Under the pieces are notes generated by a model that saw nothing but the letters and a program-made list of their open reading frames with translations, had not been told where the DNA came from and did no database searches. The translations under genes and the position numbers were made by a program. A DNA stretch of 64,000 nt from Streptomyces antarcticus (GTDB lineage Bacteria > Actinomycetota > Actinomycetes > Streptomycetales > Streptomycetaceae): NCBI RefSeq assembly GCF_026627255.1, contig NZ_JAPNLM010000001.1, positions 248,001-312,000 of the forward strand. Direction: 5' to 3'. This document shows, one piece after another, positions 1 to 8,814 of this stretch. Within the stretch, counting starts at the first letter, position 1; each line of letters starts with the position of its first letter.

Positions 1-86
1 AGCATCGCACAGGCGCCCTGTCCGGCGGCACCCGATATCGGTGGGCGGCCCGTCACGTGCCGGTCCTCGCGGGGTCTCGGCGCGGG

Positions 87-257
87 CTACGCGGCGCGGG
101 CGAAGCGGTTGCGGTGCCCTCTCACCGCCCCTTCGGGTTCCTGGCTCCGGGAGGAGGCGCGGCGCGTCGCCCTCTTCGCCTCCCGGACCAGGCGGTACGC
201 GTCGGCCTCGCGGATGAGCTCGGCGGTGCGGGCGGCTGCCATCTCGTACTCGAACAT
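87..257 (-). CDS. Small hypothetical basic protein (56 aa)
   Basis: This short gene is read from an ATG at 257 and encodes 56 residues starting MFEYEM. The N-terminal half looks helical (AAARTAELIREADAYRLVRE) and the C-terminal half is rich in Arg and Ser. Small proteins of this type, with a helical AELIREAD-like segment, are common in Streptomyces and have no known function. The sequence upstream (258-450) has no other gene. I do not recognise a catalytic motif and no function is proposed. It could also be a chance reading frame, but the clear amphipathic N-terminus and Streptomyces-like codon use favour a real gene. Confidence 0.6.
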   Translation of the reverse strand: MFEYEMAAARTAELIREADAYRLVREAKRATRRASSRSQEPEGAVRGHRNRFARAA

Positions 258-450
258 CTCGTGCTCCCTGGTCGCGTTGTTCTCGGGCACCTCGTTCGGT
301 GTGATCCAAGATTCGCGTCCCAGGGGGTGCCGGCACATCGGGCGCATGCCGCATCCGTACGGGGCGGGGTGCCTTAGTCCGGGCCGCCGCGGTCCCTGAG
401 GGGGCCTTAGGCGGCGCCGTCCGGGGGCCGGGCCCCGGACGGCGGACGGG

Positions 451-1116
451 TCAGGGCGCGGGGGTCGCCGGGACCGACGGGAGCGGGAGGAAGTACATCG
501 CGCCGAAGACGAGGATGCCGAGGCCGCCGAGGACAACGGCCGCCCAGGCGACGGACCGGACCCAGGCCGGAAGGGTGCGTCCGGGGGCGCCGAAGGCCGG
601 GCGGGCCAGGACGAAGACGGCGACGAGCAGGGCGAGGGTGGACAGGACGCCGTTGGCGAGGGCGGTGAGCTGCCAGGCGTCGCCGTACAGGGCGGAGATC
701 TGGTCCGCCGGCGGGGCCGACTTGTCGCCCTGGATCTGGCCTATGAGGGTCTGGCGCTCGGCGAGGACGCGGGAGCCCCAGCTGCCGCTGAGCGCGACGA
801 GCCCGAGGCCCGCGGCCACGACGGCGGACGCGGCGGCGCCGACGCCGCCGGATCGCGCCTCCTCGTCGGCGTCCTCCTCGTCGAACGCGTCGTCGTCGAG
901 GTCCTGGTCCGTGACCTCGGCGTCGTTCGCGGGCGCGGTCTTGTCAGCGGTGGCGGTGGCGGGCGCGTCAGCGGTGACGGGCGCGGTCGCGGTCGCGCTC
1001 GCTCGCGCGGTCGTGGTCTCGGCCCCGGCGGGCTGGGAGGCCTCGGCCTTCGTGAGGTCGGTGGGGGTGGTCTCCGCCTCGGGGGCGTTCGGGGCGGGGG
1101 TCTTCTTGGTGTCCAT
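451..1116 (-). CDS. Membrane protein with acidic low-complexity N-terminus
   Basis: The protein (about 221 aa from the ATG at 1116) begins MDTKKTPAP, followed by about 90 residues rich in Ala, Thr, Pro and Asp/Glu, including the acidic run DLDDDAFDEEDADEEA. About three transmembrane helices follow: one starting GVGAAASAVVAAGLGLVAL, one around NGVLSTLALLVAVFVLA and one around VAWAAVVLGGLGILVFGAM. This suggests a cytoplasmic disordered tail on a small integral membrane protein. An in-frame ATG at 1152 would add 12 residues. I chose 1116 because MDTKK is a more typical start, although no clear ribosome binding site supports either. No enzymatic motif is visible and the role is unknown. Confidence 0.75.
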   Translation of the reverse strand: MDTKKTPAPNAPEAETTPTDLTKAEASQPAGAETTTARASATATAPVTADAPATATADKTAPANDAEVTDQDLDDDAFDEEDADEEARSGGVGAAASAVVAAGLGLVALSGSWGSRVLAERQTLIGQIQGDKSAPPADQISALYGDAWQLTALANGVLSTLALLVAVFVLARPAFGAPGRTLPAWVRSVAWAAVVLGGLGILVFGAMYFLPLPSVPATPAP

Positions 1117-1267
1117 GCCGGGCACCGTAGGCGGCCTGTCTGAGAGGTCCATGAGAATTCGGCGCGAACGGCGGGCCGGGCTTGAATCGTGGCTCCCGAC
1201 ACCCCCGCGGGCGCCGCCGGCCGGGGCCGCGGCTACGTCCGGGGCCCGCTCCCGGCGGTGTACCGGG

Positions 1268-3577
1268 TCACCTGGTCGCGGGGGCGCGCTCGGCGTCGTC
1301 CTCGTGCGCGGCGGGGGCGGAGACCGGGCCGGAGACCGGGCCGGAGACCGGGCCGACGGCCGGCTCCGCGGCGGGTCGCGTGCCCGGCCGCCGCGCCGGC
1401 GGCACCGCGCCCGGGCGGCGTTCGGGGGGCTCGATGCTGATCCGCGGCAGCCGCCGCTCCAGCCAGCCCGGCAGCCACCAGTTCGCGCCGCCGAGCAGGT
1501 GCATCAGGGCCGGGACGAGCAGGGTGCGCAGCACGAAGGCGTCGAGGGCCACGGCGACCGCGAGCGCGATGCCGAACATCGCGATGATCCGGTCGCCGCT
1601 GAGGACGAAGGCGAGGAAGACCGAGATCATGATGACGGCCGCCGAGTTGATGACCCGGCTGGTCTCCGCGAGGCCGACGCGTACGGCGCGCCGGTTGTCG
1701 CCGGTCTCCAGCCATTCCTCGTACATCCGGCTGACGAGGAAGACCTGGTAGTCCATGGAGAGCCCGAAGAGCACCGACACCATGATCACGGGCAGGAAGG
1801 GTTCGATCGGCCCGGCGCTGCCCAGGCCGAGCAGCTCGCTCCCCCAGCCCCACTGGAAGACGGCCACGACCACGCCGAAGGAGGAGGCGACGGCGGCGAC
1901 GTTCATGACGGCGGCCTTGAGCGGGATGCCGACGGACCGGAAGGCCAGCAGCAGCAGGACGCAGCCGAGGCTGATGACCACCCCGACGAAGAGCGGCAGC
2001 TTGCCGACGATGACCTCGGCGAAGTCGTCGTAGCCGGCCGTCACCCCGCCCACGTGGACCCGCATGGAGCTGCCCTCCGCGGCGCGCGGGATGACATCCG
2101 TGCGCAGGGTGTCGACGAGGTCGCTCGTGGCCCGGGACTGGGGGGCCTGGTCCGGTACGACGCTCACCACGGCCGTGTCCCCGCTCCGGTTGAGGACGGC
2201 CGGGCCGGCGGAGGCCACGCCCTCCGTCGTACTGAGCGCTTCGGCGAGCCGGCCGGCGGCGAGCCGGTCCCCGGCCCCGTCGAGGCGGGCGACGACGGTC
2301 AGCGGGCCGTTCGTACCGGGGCCGAACCCCTGCGCCAGCAGGCCGTACGCCTGCCGGGTGGTGGAGCCGGCCGGGTTGTTGCCCTGGTCGGAGGTGCCGA
2401 GGTGGAGGAAGAAGGTGGGCAGGGCCAGCACGAGCATGACCGCGGTGGCGACGGCGCCCAGCAGCTTGGGGCGGCGCTCCACGAAGGCGGACCAGCGGGC
2501 GGCGAACCCGGTGGTCCGCTCGGGCCGAGGCCCCTCGGCGGCGAGCCTGCGGCGCTCGCGGCGGGACAGCGCGCGCATCCCGATGTACGAGAGCAGGGCC
2601 GGGAGCAGGGTGACCGAGGCGGCGACGGTCAGGACCACGGTGACGGAGGCGGCTATCGCGACGCCGTTGAGGAAGTTCAGCCGCAGCACGAGCATGCCGA
2701 GCAGCGCGATGCAGACGGTGGCCCCGGCGAAGACGACGGCCCGGCCGGTGGTGGCGACGGCGCTCTCGGCCGCCTCGTCGACGGGCAGGCCGCGCAGCAG
2801 GCCCTTGCGGTGGCGGGTGACGATGAACAGCGCGTAGTCGATGCCGACGCCGAGTCCGACGAGGGTGCCGAGCATCGGGGCGAAGTCGGCGACCGGCATC
2901 ACGTGCCCGAGGAGGGTGATGCCGAAGTAGGCGGTGCCCACGCTGACCAGGGCGGTCGCGATGGGCAGCAGGCTCGCGGCGAGCGAGCCGAAGGCGAGGA
3001 AGAGCACGAGGGCGGCGATGGCGACGCCGATGACCTCGGCGAGGTGCGCGGTGGGGGCCTCCGTCAGGCCGACGGCGCGGCCGCCGAGTTCCACGCGCAG
3101 GCCGTCGGCCTCGGTGCGGGGGTTCTTCGCCGCGTCGACGACCGCCTGGGCCTGGCCCCGGGGTACGGCGTCGGCCTGCCGGTCGAAGGTCACCACGGCG
3201 TAGGCGGTGCGTCCGTCGGGGCTGATCCGGGCGGCGCTCTCGGGGCCGGGTCCGTACGGGCCGGCGACGGAGCCGACGCCGGGGAGCGCGGCGATGGTGT
3301 CCAGGGCCCGGGTCATGCGCGCTTCGACGTCCGGGGTCCGGGCGTTCTCCTGGTCCGGGGTCCGCCACACGACGGTGTTGGTGTCCCCGCCCTGGCCGGG
3401 GAAGCCCTCGCGCAGCAGGGCGTGGGCCTTGGCGGACTCGGTGCCGGGCACCTCGTAGTCGTTGGAGAACGCCGATCCCGCGGTCCCCGCGGCCGCCGCG
3501 CTCGCACCGAGGGCGAGCAGCCAGATCAGTACGGCGAGGAGTCGGTGGCGCATGCACCACCGCGCGATTGCTGCCAA
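1268..3577 (-). CDS. MMPL-family RND-type exporter
   Basis: A 769-residue integral membrane transporter of the MMPL/RND family. In mycobacteria and streptomycetes these proteins export lipids, siderophores or small hydrophobic molecules using the proton gradient. It has the family architecture twice over: an N-terminal helix (LLAVLIWLLALGASAAAAG), a large extracytoplasmic domain, then a bundle of helices, with the repeat beginning near residue 370. The GIDYALF and SMDYQVFLVSRMYEEW segments are the conserved Asp-Tyr motifs in the helices thought to carry protons. The start is a TTG at 3577 with an AGGGAG ribosome binding site eight bases upstream. An ATG at 3553 is the alternative. The C-terminal tail is Pro-rich with GPVS repeats encoded by 12-base DNA repeats near 1320-1350. 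The substrate cannot be told from sequence and no regulator gene is adjacent. Confidence 0.9.
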   Translation of the reverse strand: MAAIARWCMRHRLLAVLIWLLALGASAAAAGTAGSAFSNDYEVPGTESAKAHALLREGFPGQGGDTNTVVWRTPDQENARTPDVEARMTRALDTIAALPGVGSVAGPYGPGPESAARISPDGRTAYAVVTFDRQADAVPRGQAQAVVDAAKNPRTEADGLRVELGGRAVGLTEAPTAHLAEVIGVAIAALVLFLAFGSLAASLLPIATALVSVGTAYFGITLLGHVMPVADFAPMLGTLVGLGVGIDYALFIVTRHRKGLLRGLPVDEAAESAVATTGRAVVFAGATVCIALLGMLVLRLNFLNGVAIAASVTVVLTVAASVTLLPALLSYIGMRALSRRERRRLAAEGPRPERTTGFAARWSAFVERRPKLLGAVATAVMLVLALPTFFLHLGTSDQGNNPAGSTTRQAYGLLAQGFGPGTNGPLTVVARLDGAGDRLAAGRLAEALSTTEGVASAGPAVLNRSGDTAVVSVVPDQAPQSRATSDLVDTLRTDVIPRAAEGSSMRVHVGGVTAGYDDFAEVIVGKLPLFVGVVISLGCVLLLLAFRSVGIPLKAAVMNVAAVASSFGVVVAVFQWGWGSELLGLGSAGPIEPFLPVIMVSVLFGLSMDYQVFLVSRMYEEWLETGDNRRAVRVGLAETSRVINSAAVIMISVFLAFVLSGDRIIAMFGIALAVAVALDAFVLRTLLVPALMHLLGGANWWLPGWLERRLPRISIEPPERRPGAVPPARRPGTRPAAEPAVGPVSGPVSGPVSAPAAHEDDAERAPATR

Positions 3578-3823
3578 CGGACGTGCTCCCTGGTGGTTCG
3601 GATCTTTACCGGGAGAACGGCCCGTCGCAAAGAACGCGTGAACTGAACACTTCCATCGTGAAGGCCCGGCCGACGGCCCGGGGGTCGCCCCGAGGTGCCG
3701 GCCCAGGTGTTGCGCACCGTTTCGGCCCGGGTGGTGCGCACGGTCACGATCTCAGCGTTTCGTGATCGTCGGCCCGTTTCGTGTGCATCGTCACAGGCGG
3801 GCGGGCAGGTGAGGGGACCTTGG

Positions 3824-4240
3824 TCACGGGGCCGGGGTGCCGGGCGCCGCGACGGCCTCCTGCGCCTCGGGCCGATCGGCCCGGTAGCCCGGGACCGAGG
3901 GCCACCGGACGGTGAGGACGACCGTGTCCTCCTCGGCGTACCAGGAGTGGTCCACGCCGCGCCCCCACACGACGTAGTCGCCCTGTTCGGCGAGGACGAC
4001 GCTGCGCTCCGGGAAGTCCAGCCGGAAGCGTCCGCTGATCAGCACCAGCAGGGCGGTGCGCCGCTCCGCGGTCGCCCACCGCTCCCGGGCCTCGCCCTTC
4101 GGGTGGACCCCCCATTTGATCTCCACGTCCCGGCTGTGGCAGGGGTCGGCGGGGTCCTTGAAGTGGCCCAGGAGCCAGCCGCGGTCGGCGGCCGCGTCGG
4201 GCCCGGCCCTGCCGGTGTGGATGGTGGAGTCGGCGTTCAC
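3824..4240 (-). CDS. Cupin-like single-domain protein
   Basis: A 138-residue protein with a beta-rich pattern typical of small cupins: LLVLISGRFRLDFPE, then VVLAEQGDYVVWGRGVDHSWYAEEDTVVLTVRWPS. The G-x-DHSW segment resembles a cupin metal-site histidine region, but the full cupin His-x-His motif is not obvious, so metal binding is uncertain. Streptomyces homologues are often loosely labelled signal peptidase I in databases. Nothing here (no transmembrane helix, no Ser/Lys dyad) supports that label. The GTG start at 4240 lies 54 bases from the divergent GNAT gene at 4295, so the two may share a promoter region. The function is unknown. Confidence 0.7.
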   Translation of the reverse strand: MNADSTIHTGRAGPDAAADRGWLLGHFKDPADPCHSRDVEIKWGVHPKGEARERWATAERRTALLVLISGRFRLDFPERSVVLAEQGDYVVWGRGVDHSWYAEEDTVVLTVRWPSVPGYRADRPEAQEAVAAPGTPAP

Positions 4241-4294
4241 GGGGCGAGGCTAATGCAGTTGTGCGACGTCGCCGTACGCTGCTCAGCTGGGCCG

Positions 4295-5089
4295 ATGACG
4301 ATCGATCGTGACGAGTTGACGCGGATCCGGGACCTCTACGACACCGTGATGCGCAGGGACGCCCGGCCCGACGCGGGGGCCCGCGTGGAGCGGGCGGGCG
4401 GGGTCGTACGCCAGTCCGTGCCCGGGCCGGGCTGGAACGGGGTGCTCTGGTCGGACCTCGACGGGGCGACGGCGGACGTGGAGATCGCCGCACAGGTGGC
4501 GTTCTTCGGCGGGCTCGGCGCGTCCGGGTTCGAGTGGAAGCTGTACGGGCACGACCGGCCGGCGGACCTCGGGGGGCGGCTGGCGGCGGCCGGGTTCGTG
4601 CCGGAGCCGGCCGAGACGCTGATGGTGGGCCTGGCCGCGGAGCTCGCACGGCTGCCGGTGGAACCGCCGGAGGGGATCACGCTGCGGGCGGTGACGGACG
4701 AGGCCGGCGTGGACCTGATGATGGAGGTCCACCGGCGGGCCTTCGGCACGGACCGGCCGCGCGTCCGGGAGCAGGTGCTCGGCATGCTGCGGGAGGAGCC
4801 GGAGTCCCTCGCGGCCGTGCTCGCGATGGCGGGCGACACCCCGGTCTCGGCGGCCCGGATGGAGATGCGGCCGGGCCTGCCGTTCGCGGGCCTCTGGGGC
4901 GGCGGTACGGATCCCGCGTGGCGGGGCCGGGGCGTCTACCGCCTGCTGGTGGCCCACCGAGCCCGCGTCGCGGCCGAGCGGGGCATCCCGTACCTCCAGG
5001 TGGACGCCTCGTCGGAGAGCCGCCCGATCCTGGAGCGGCTGGGGTTCGGGGTGCTGGGGGTGACGGTGCCGTACCTGTGGGAGGCCTGA
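4295..5089 (+). CDS. GNAT-family N-acetyltransferase
   Basis: A 264-residue protein starting MTIDRDEL. Its C-terminal half carries the GNAT acetyl-CoA binding signature, PAWRGRGVYRLLVAHRARVAAERG, where RGRGVY matches the R/Q-x-x-G-x-G/A pyrophosphate loop, followed by the usual beta strand LQVDASSESRPILERLGF. The N-terminal 120 residues (LTRIRDLYDTVMRRDARPD and onward) form a less conserved domain seen in Streptomyces GNAT proteins of this length. It should transfer an acetyl group from acetyl-CoA to an amine, but the substrate cannot be inferred. It is divergent from the cupin-like gene and lies 68 bases upstream of the DinB-family gene on the same strand. Confidence 0.85.
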   Translation: MTIDRDELTRIRDLYDTVMRRDARPDAGARVERAGGVVRQSVPGPGWNGVLWSDLDGATADVEIAAQVAFFGGLGASGFEWKLYGHDRPADLGGRLAAAGFVPEPAETLMVGLAAELARLPVEPPEGITLRAVTDEAGVDLMMEVHRRAFGTDRPRVREQVLGMLREEPESLAAVLAMAGDTPVSAARMEMRPGLPFAGLWGGGTDPAWRGRGVYRLLVAHRARVAAERGIPYLQVDASSESRPILERLGFGVLGVTVPYLWEA

Positions 5090-5157
5090 GCGGGCGGCCG
5101 TCCCGCGCGGGGAAAAGCGGGTACCGGGCCGGCCGGGCCGCGGGCATGATCGGCGGC

Positions 5158-5658
5158 ATGGAACGCATCAGCCCGCCCCTGACCGGCGACGAGCGCGAAA
5201 CCCTCCGGGCGTACCTCGACTACCACCGGGCCACACTGGCCTGGAAGTGCGAGGGCCTGGACGACGAACAGCTGCGCCGCGCCGCCTCGCCCCCGTCCAC
5301 CCTGTCGCTGCTGGGCCTGGTCCGGCACATGGCCGAGGTGGAACGGCACTGGTTCCGGCGCGTCCTGGACGGCGAGGACCTCCCCCACCTGTGGTCGGAC
5401 GACCACGACTTCCAGGCCGCGTACGACGCGTCGGGCTCGACCCGCGACGAGGCGTTCGCCGCCTGGGAGGACCAGGTGGCGCACTCCCGCCGGATCGAGG
5501 CGGCCGCCGGGTCCCTGGAGGTGACCGTCCACGTGCCGGGCTGGGAGAAGGAGGCCTCGCTGCGGCTGCTCATGCTCCACCTGATCCACGAGTACGCCCG
5601 CCATAACGGCCACGCCGACTTCCTGCGCGAGGCCGTCGACGGCACGACGGGGGCGTGA
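5158..5658 (+). CDS. DinB-family (DUF664) protein
   Basis: About 166 residues forming the four-helix-bundle DinB/DUF664 fold, the same superfamily as mycothiol-dependent metalloenzymes. The visible signature is LRAYLDYHRATLAWKCEGLDD near the N-terminus, then LVRHMAEVERHWFRRVL with the first metal-ligand histidine region, and LLMLHLIHEYARHNGHADFL near the C-terminus. The conserved HEYARHNGHADFLRE block is typical of Actinobacteria. Members bind a divalent metal and may act as thiol-dependent transferases, but no specific reaction is known. Two starts are possible, ATG at 5146 or 5158. I prefer the second because MERISPPLTGDERETL is the usual beginning. Confidence 0.85.
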   Translation: MERISPPLTGDERETLRAYLDYHRATLAWKCEGLDDEQLRRAASPPSTLSLLGLVRHMAEVERHWFRRVLDGEDLPHLWSDDHDFQAAYDASGSTRDEAFAAWEDQVAHSRRIEAAAGSLEVTVHVPGWEKEASLRLLMLHLIHEYARHNGHADFLREAVDGTTGA

Positions 5659-5683
5659 CGCGCGCGCGGCGGGCTCCGGCGCG

Positions 5684-5716
5684 CCCGGCGCCGGCCCTCG
5701 CGATGCCGGCGCCGGG
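5684..5716. terminator. Bidirectional hairpin between convergent genes
   Basis: A perfect 11-base inverted repeat, CCCGGCGCCGG at 5684-5694 and its complement at 5706-5716, with an 11-base loop. It lies between the ends of the convergent DinB-family and siderophore-interacting genes. There is no U-tract, as is common for Streptomyces terminators. Confidence 0.5.
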
Positions 5717-5751
5717 CGATGCCGGCCACCACCGCGCCGGCCGCCGTCGCG

Positions 5752-6525
5752 TCAGCCCTCGGCCTTCGCGGAGGCGGCTCCGGCCGCGGCCTCCGCACCG
5801 GCCCGCCAGTAGCCGAGCCCGTTCACCCGCTGCTTCGGCAGGCCGAGTTCCTTGCGCAGGTACGACGTCAGCGTCCGCGTCGTCGCCGTGTCGCAGGCCA
5901 GCCACACGTACGCCGACGACGGGTCCCCCACCAGCTCCGGCAGTTCGGCCCTGACCCGGTCGGCCAGCGCCGTGCCGTCCCGCGGCACCCTGCGGATCTC
6001 GTGCCGGGCCGGGTCCAGCCGTACGGGCAGGTCCGCGTCGGAGGCGTGCTGGGTCTCGAACCAGATCGTCGCGGGGGTCCGCGGGAAGGAGTCCAGCAGG
6101 GAGTTGACCGCCGGGAGGGAGGCCGGGTCTCCGATGACCAGCAGCCGTTCCGGAGCCGGGGCGGGGGTGGTGAAGCCCGTGCCCTGGACGGTCGCGTCGA
6201 TGGTGTCGCCGGGCGCGGCGGTGCGCGCCCAGGCGCTCGCCACCCCGCCGTGCAGGGCGAACTCGAAGGAGAAGGTGCCCGCCCGCGGGTCCGGGTCCAC
6301 GAGGGTGTAGGCCCGCTGGTGCGGCCGGGCCGCGCCCTCGAACCACACGCGCACCCACATCGTCGGGTGCAGGGACTCCCCCACCGCCGCGAGCAGTCCG
6401 CCGTCCGTGAAGTGGACGCGGCGGTAGTCCGCCGTGACGTCCTGCGCCCCCGTGACCGTGAACGTGAAGTCCTTGCCCCGCAGCAGCTTGAGGACCACGC
6501 CCTCCCAGCCCTTGCCGACCGCCAT
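5752..6525 (-). CDS. Siderophore-interacting protein (FAD-dependent ferric reductase)
   Basis: A 257-residue flavoprotein of the ViuB/SIP family. It reduces ferric siderophore complexes in the cytoplasm so that iron is released. The N-terminal FAD domain shows QDVTADYRRVHFTD and the flavin-binding PHQRAYTL motif (R-x-Y-T). The C-terminal half carries the NAD(P)H-domain-like segment RLLVIGDPASLPAVNSLL and the family's WLACDTATTRTLTSYLR motif, ending with the GYWRAG box conserved in SIP proteins. The ATG at 6525 has a good GGAGGGG ribosome binding site. A DtxR/DmdR iron box lies 29 bases upstream, so expression should rise when iron is scarce. No siderophore synthesis or uptake genes are adjacent. 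Confidence 0.92.
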   Translation of the reverse strand: MAVGKGWEGVVLKLLRGKDFTFTVTGAQDVTADYRRVHFTDGGLLAAVGESLHPTMWVRVWFEGAARPHQRAYTLVDPDPRAGTFSFEFALHGGVASAWARTAAPGDTIDATVQGTGFTTPAPAPERLLVIGDPASLPAVNSLLDSFPRTPATIWFETQHASDADLPVRLDPARHEIRRVPRDGTALADRVRAELPELVGDPSSAYVWLACDTATTRTLTSYLRKELGLPKQRVNGLGYWRAGAEAAAGAASAKAEG

Positions 6526-6553
6526 GTCCGACCCCTCCCTGCCCGCCCTGTAG

Positions 6554-6572
6554 TTAGGCTAGCCTAACCTGA
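6554..6572. promoter_or_regulatory. Iron box (DmdR/IdeR operator)
   Basis: The 19-base site TTAGGCTAGCCTAACCTGA matches the actinobacterial iron-box consensus TTAGGTTAGGCTAACCTAA at 16 of 19 positions, and its core TTAGGCTAGCCTAA is a perfect palindrome. It sits just upstream of the siderophore-interacting gene, where iron-loaded DmdR1 would repress transcription. Confidence 0.85.
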
Positions 6573-6808
6573 CGTGCCCCGGGGAAGAGCGTGAGCAGCG
6601 GCGGCGCAGGCACGCAGGCCCCGTACGGCACGGGGCATCGCACGAGGTGTTCCGCGACGACTTGGGCATCCCCCACCTCCGCGCGGGTTGTCCCCCCGGG
6701 CCGCCTCCTGCGCGGGGAGTCGCCCTGACCTCGCGGGCCCCGCGCCGGTCGTCACCCGAACGGGACCACGGTTCCCATTGACCCCGCGCGCCTCGCCCCT
6801 GGAAGCTG

Positions 6809-8725
6809 ATGCCTTCTCAAAGCACTCTGGGGTGGGGGCAATTGACCAGTCAGAACCTGCACATCGGACCGGACTCGGCGGCGGACCGGTACCGTCTGCT
6901 CCGGTCCATCGGGCGCGGCGGGGAGGCCGTGCTCTACCTCGCCGAGATCGAGCTCGCGGGCGGCTCGGAGCCCGTGGTCGTCAAGGTGCTGGACTCCAAG
7001 ACGACCATCACGCCCGAGATCTTCGACCGCATCAGCCAGAAGTGGAACGAGCAGGCGGAGCTGCTGCGCTTCGTCCACCGGCCGGGTGTGGTCGGCGTAC
7101 GGGAGCACTTCGAGGGGCCGCCGATCCACCGGCCCGGGGAGTCCTCGACCCTGACCGGGCGGGCGCTCGTCCTCGTCATGAACCACGTCGACGGCCTGGA
7201 CCTGCGGGACTGGCGGGCCGAGCGGACGCTCGCGAGCGCCGCCGAGCGGCGCGAGGTGATGCGCACGCTGGAGCAGCTGGCCGACGTACTGGACTGGCTG
7301 CACTCGGGGAAGGCGACCCCCTCCGGGCGCCAGGTCATCCACGGCGACCTGTCCCCCGGCAACGTGATGGTCGACGCCCACGGGCAGGCCACGCTGGTGG
7401 ACTTCGGGCTGAGCAAGCTGACCGCCGACCACGAGACGGCGGAGGTCTGGTTCACCCCCGGCTACGCGGCGCCCGAGGTCTTCGACGGCAAGCGGACGCC
7501 GGGCGCGGACCGGTACGCCTTCGGGGCCATCGCGTACTTCCTGCTCAGCGGCCAGTCGCCGCCCGCGACGCCGGAACAGCTGGCGCAGGCGCTGACGGCG
7601 CTGCCGCAGATCGCGGTGCTGGACGCGGAGCAGCGGGCCCGGATCAGCGCGATCTACGCGGCGGGCCCCGGTAAGCGGCCGGTCAGCCTGGCCGGCTGGA
7701 TGAAGGACGTCCGGCACGCGGTGGTGTCCACGACCACCTCCACCTCGCGGCCGCTCGCGGCGGGCGCGCCCCCGGTGCCGGCCTCGCCTCCGCCGCCGCT
7801 GGTCCCGCCGCGGCCGGCGGGCGCCCCACCGGTGGCGGCGCCCCCGGGGGCTCCGCGGCCGGAGGCCGCGCAGCCCGCCGCCGCGCAGCCGGTCGCGCCG
7901 CCGCCCTACGCGGCGACGCCTCCGGCGACGGCCCCCGTGACGGCGCCCGACCCGGGGGCGGCGCCCGACCCGGGGCGGGCCGCGGCCCCGGGGTCCGTGC
8001 CGGCCGGGTACGGGCCGGCGTACGACCTGAGCCCCGCGCCCGGGCCCGGCCCGGGGCCGTCCCGTCCTGCGGGGAAGCGGCGCACCGGCCTGGTCCTGGG
8101 CTCGGTGGCCGCCGTCGCCGTACTGGCCGTGCTCGCGGTGATCGGCGTACAGCTGCTCGGCGACAAGAACAAGGACAAGGCGAGCGGAGCGGGCGGGGCC
8201 GCCCCGGGGCCGGGCGCCACCACCGCGCCTGCCGATCCCACGGTCCCGGCCTCGCACCCCCCGTCGAAGTCGCCGGGCGACACGGCCTCCCTGTCGGGCA
8301 GCCCGGGGGCGAGCGAGCCCGGCACCCCGCCGGAGACCGACGTGGTGGACCTGACCAACCTGCCGCCCATCGACGATCTGAACGGGCTGCGGATCAGCGC
8401 GGTGACGCTGAACACCAAGTCCTACGGCGCCGCGTTCGTCGCGGACTGCTCCCAGACGTCGTACGCCGAGTTCAACCTCAACCGGGCCTATACGACCCTG
8501 GAGTTCACGGCCGGCATCGACGACACCTCGCCGGTCGAGCAGGGCAGGATCTCGGTCTCCATCGACGACAAGCCCGCCCTCTTCAACGAGGAAGTCAGGC
8601 TGGGCAAGCCGGTCGTCAAGTCGGTGCAGGTCAAGGACGCGCTGCGGCTGCGCATCCGGGTGGAGGACACCTGCGGGACGCAGGACGGGTTCGTCGTACT
8701 CGCCGCCCCCGTCCTGCGCCGCTGA
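6809..8725 (+). CDS. Membrane-anchored Ser/Thr protein kinase, non-RD type
   Basis: A 638-residue protein with an N-terminal Hanks-type kinase domain (about residues 27-290). It has a Gly loop (GRGGEAVLY), a VVKVLD lysine strand, a catalytic loop HGDLSPGN and a metal-binding DFGLSKL. The catalytic loop has HGD rather than HRD, so this is a non-RD kinase. Residues 310-425 are a Pro/Ala-rich linker. One transmembrane helix follows (GLVLGSVAAVAVLAVLAVIG), then a Ser/Thr/Pro stalk and an external beta-rich domain of about 130 residues with two cysteines (VADCSQTS, VEDTCGTQ) that may form a disulfide. The layout suggests an external sensor linked to a cytoplasmic kinase. A TTG start at 6842 preceded by a G-rich site is an alternative to the ATG at 6809. 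No substrate or partner gene is adjacent. Confidence 0.87.
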   Translation: MPSQSTLGWGQLTSQNLHIGPDSAADRYRLLRSIGRGGEAVLYLAEIELAGGSEPVVVKVLDSKTTITPEIFDRISQKWNEQAELLRFVHRPGVVGVREHFEGPPIHRPGESSTLTGRALVLVMNHVDGLDLRDWRAERTLASAAERREVMRTLEQLADVLDWLHSGKATPSGRQVIHGDLSPGNVMVDAHGQATLVDFGLSKLTADHETAEVWFTPGYAAPEVFDGKRTPGADRYAFGAIAYFLLSGQSPPATPEQLAQALTALPQIAVLDAEQRARISAIYAAGPGKRPVSLAGWMKDVRHAVVSTTTSTSRPLAAGAPPVPASPPPPLVPPRPAGAPPVAAPPGAPRPEAAQPAAAQPVAPPPYAATPPATAPVTAPDPGAAPDPGRAAAPGSVPAGYGPAYDLSPAPGPGPGPSRPAGKRRTGLVLGSVAAVAVLAVLAVIGVQLLGDKNKDKASGAGGAAPGPGATTAPADPTVPASHPPSKSPGDTASLSGSPGASEPGTPPETDVVDLTNLPPIDDLNGLRISAVTLNTKSYGAAFVADCSQTSYAEFNLNRAYTTLEFTAGIDDTSPVEQGRISVSIDDKPALFNEEVRLGKPVVKSVQVKDALRLRIRVEDTCGTQDGFVVLAAPVLRR

Positions 8726-8762
8726 CACGGGGTCCCGGGGCCCGGGACCGCGGGGTACGCGC

Positions 8763-8805
8763 GAGGGCGCCCCGTACCGGTGCGGAACCGGTCCGGGGCG
8801 CCCTC
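8763..8805. terminator. Bidirectional terminator hairpin (kinase / gatB)
   Basis: A 12-base perfect inverted repeat, GAGGGCGCCCCG at 8763-8774 and its complement at 8794-8805, between the convergent kinase gene and gatB. It would serve both transcripts. Confidence 0.65.
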
Positions 8806-8814
8806 GGTCGACCG

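Noticed and set aside
1..86. Possible gene fragment at the window start
   Set aside because: No frame with good codon use and a ribosome binding site was seen in the first 86 bases.
515..3646. A 1043-residue plus-strand frame opposite the MMPL gene
   Set aside because: It is antisense to well-supported genes, rich in Arg, Gly, Pro and Ala, and has no ribosome binding site or known domain. High GC makes such frames common.
3824..4240. Signal peptidase I label for the cupin-like gene
   Set aside because: The protein lacks a transmembrane helix and the Ser/Lys catalytic residues; the label is a database habit for homologues.
8726..8814. tRNA gene in the convergent gap
   Set aside because: The hairpin is a terminator; no cloverleaf with anticodon arm is formed. 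No tRNA was recognised elsewhere in the window.
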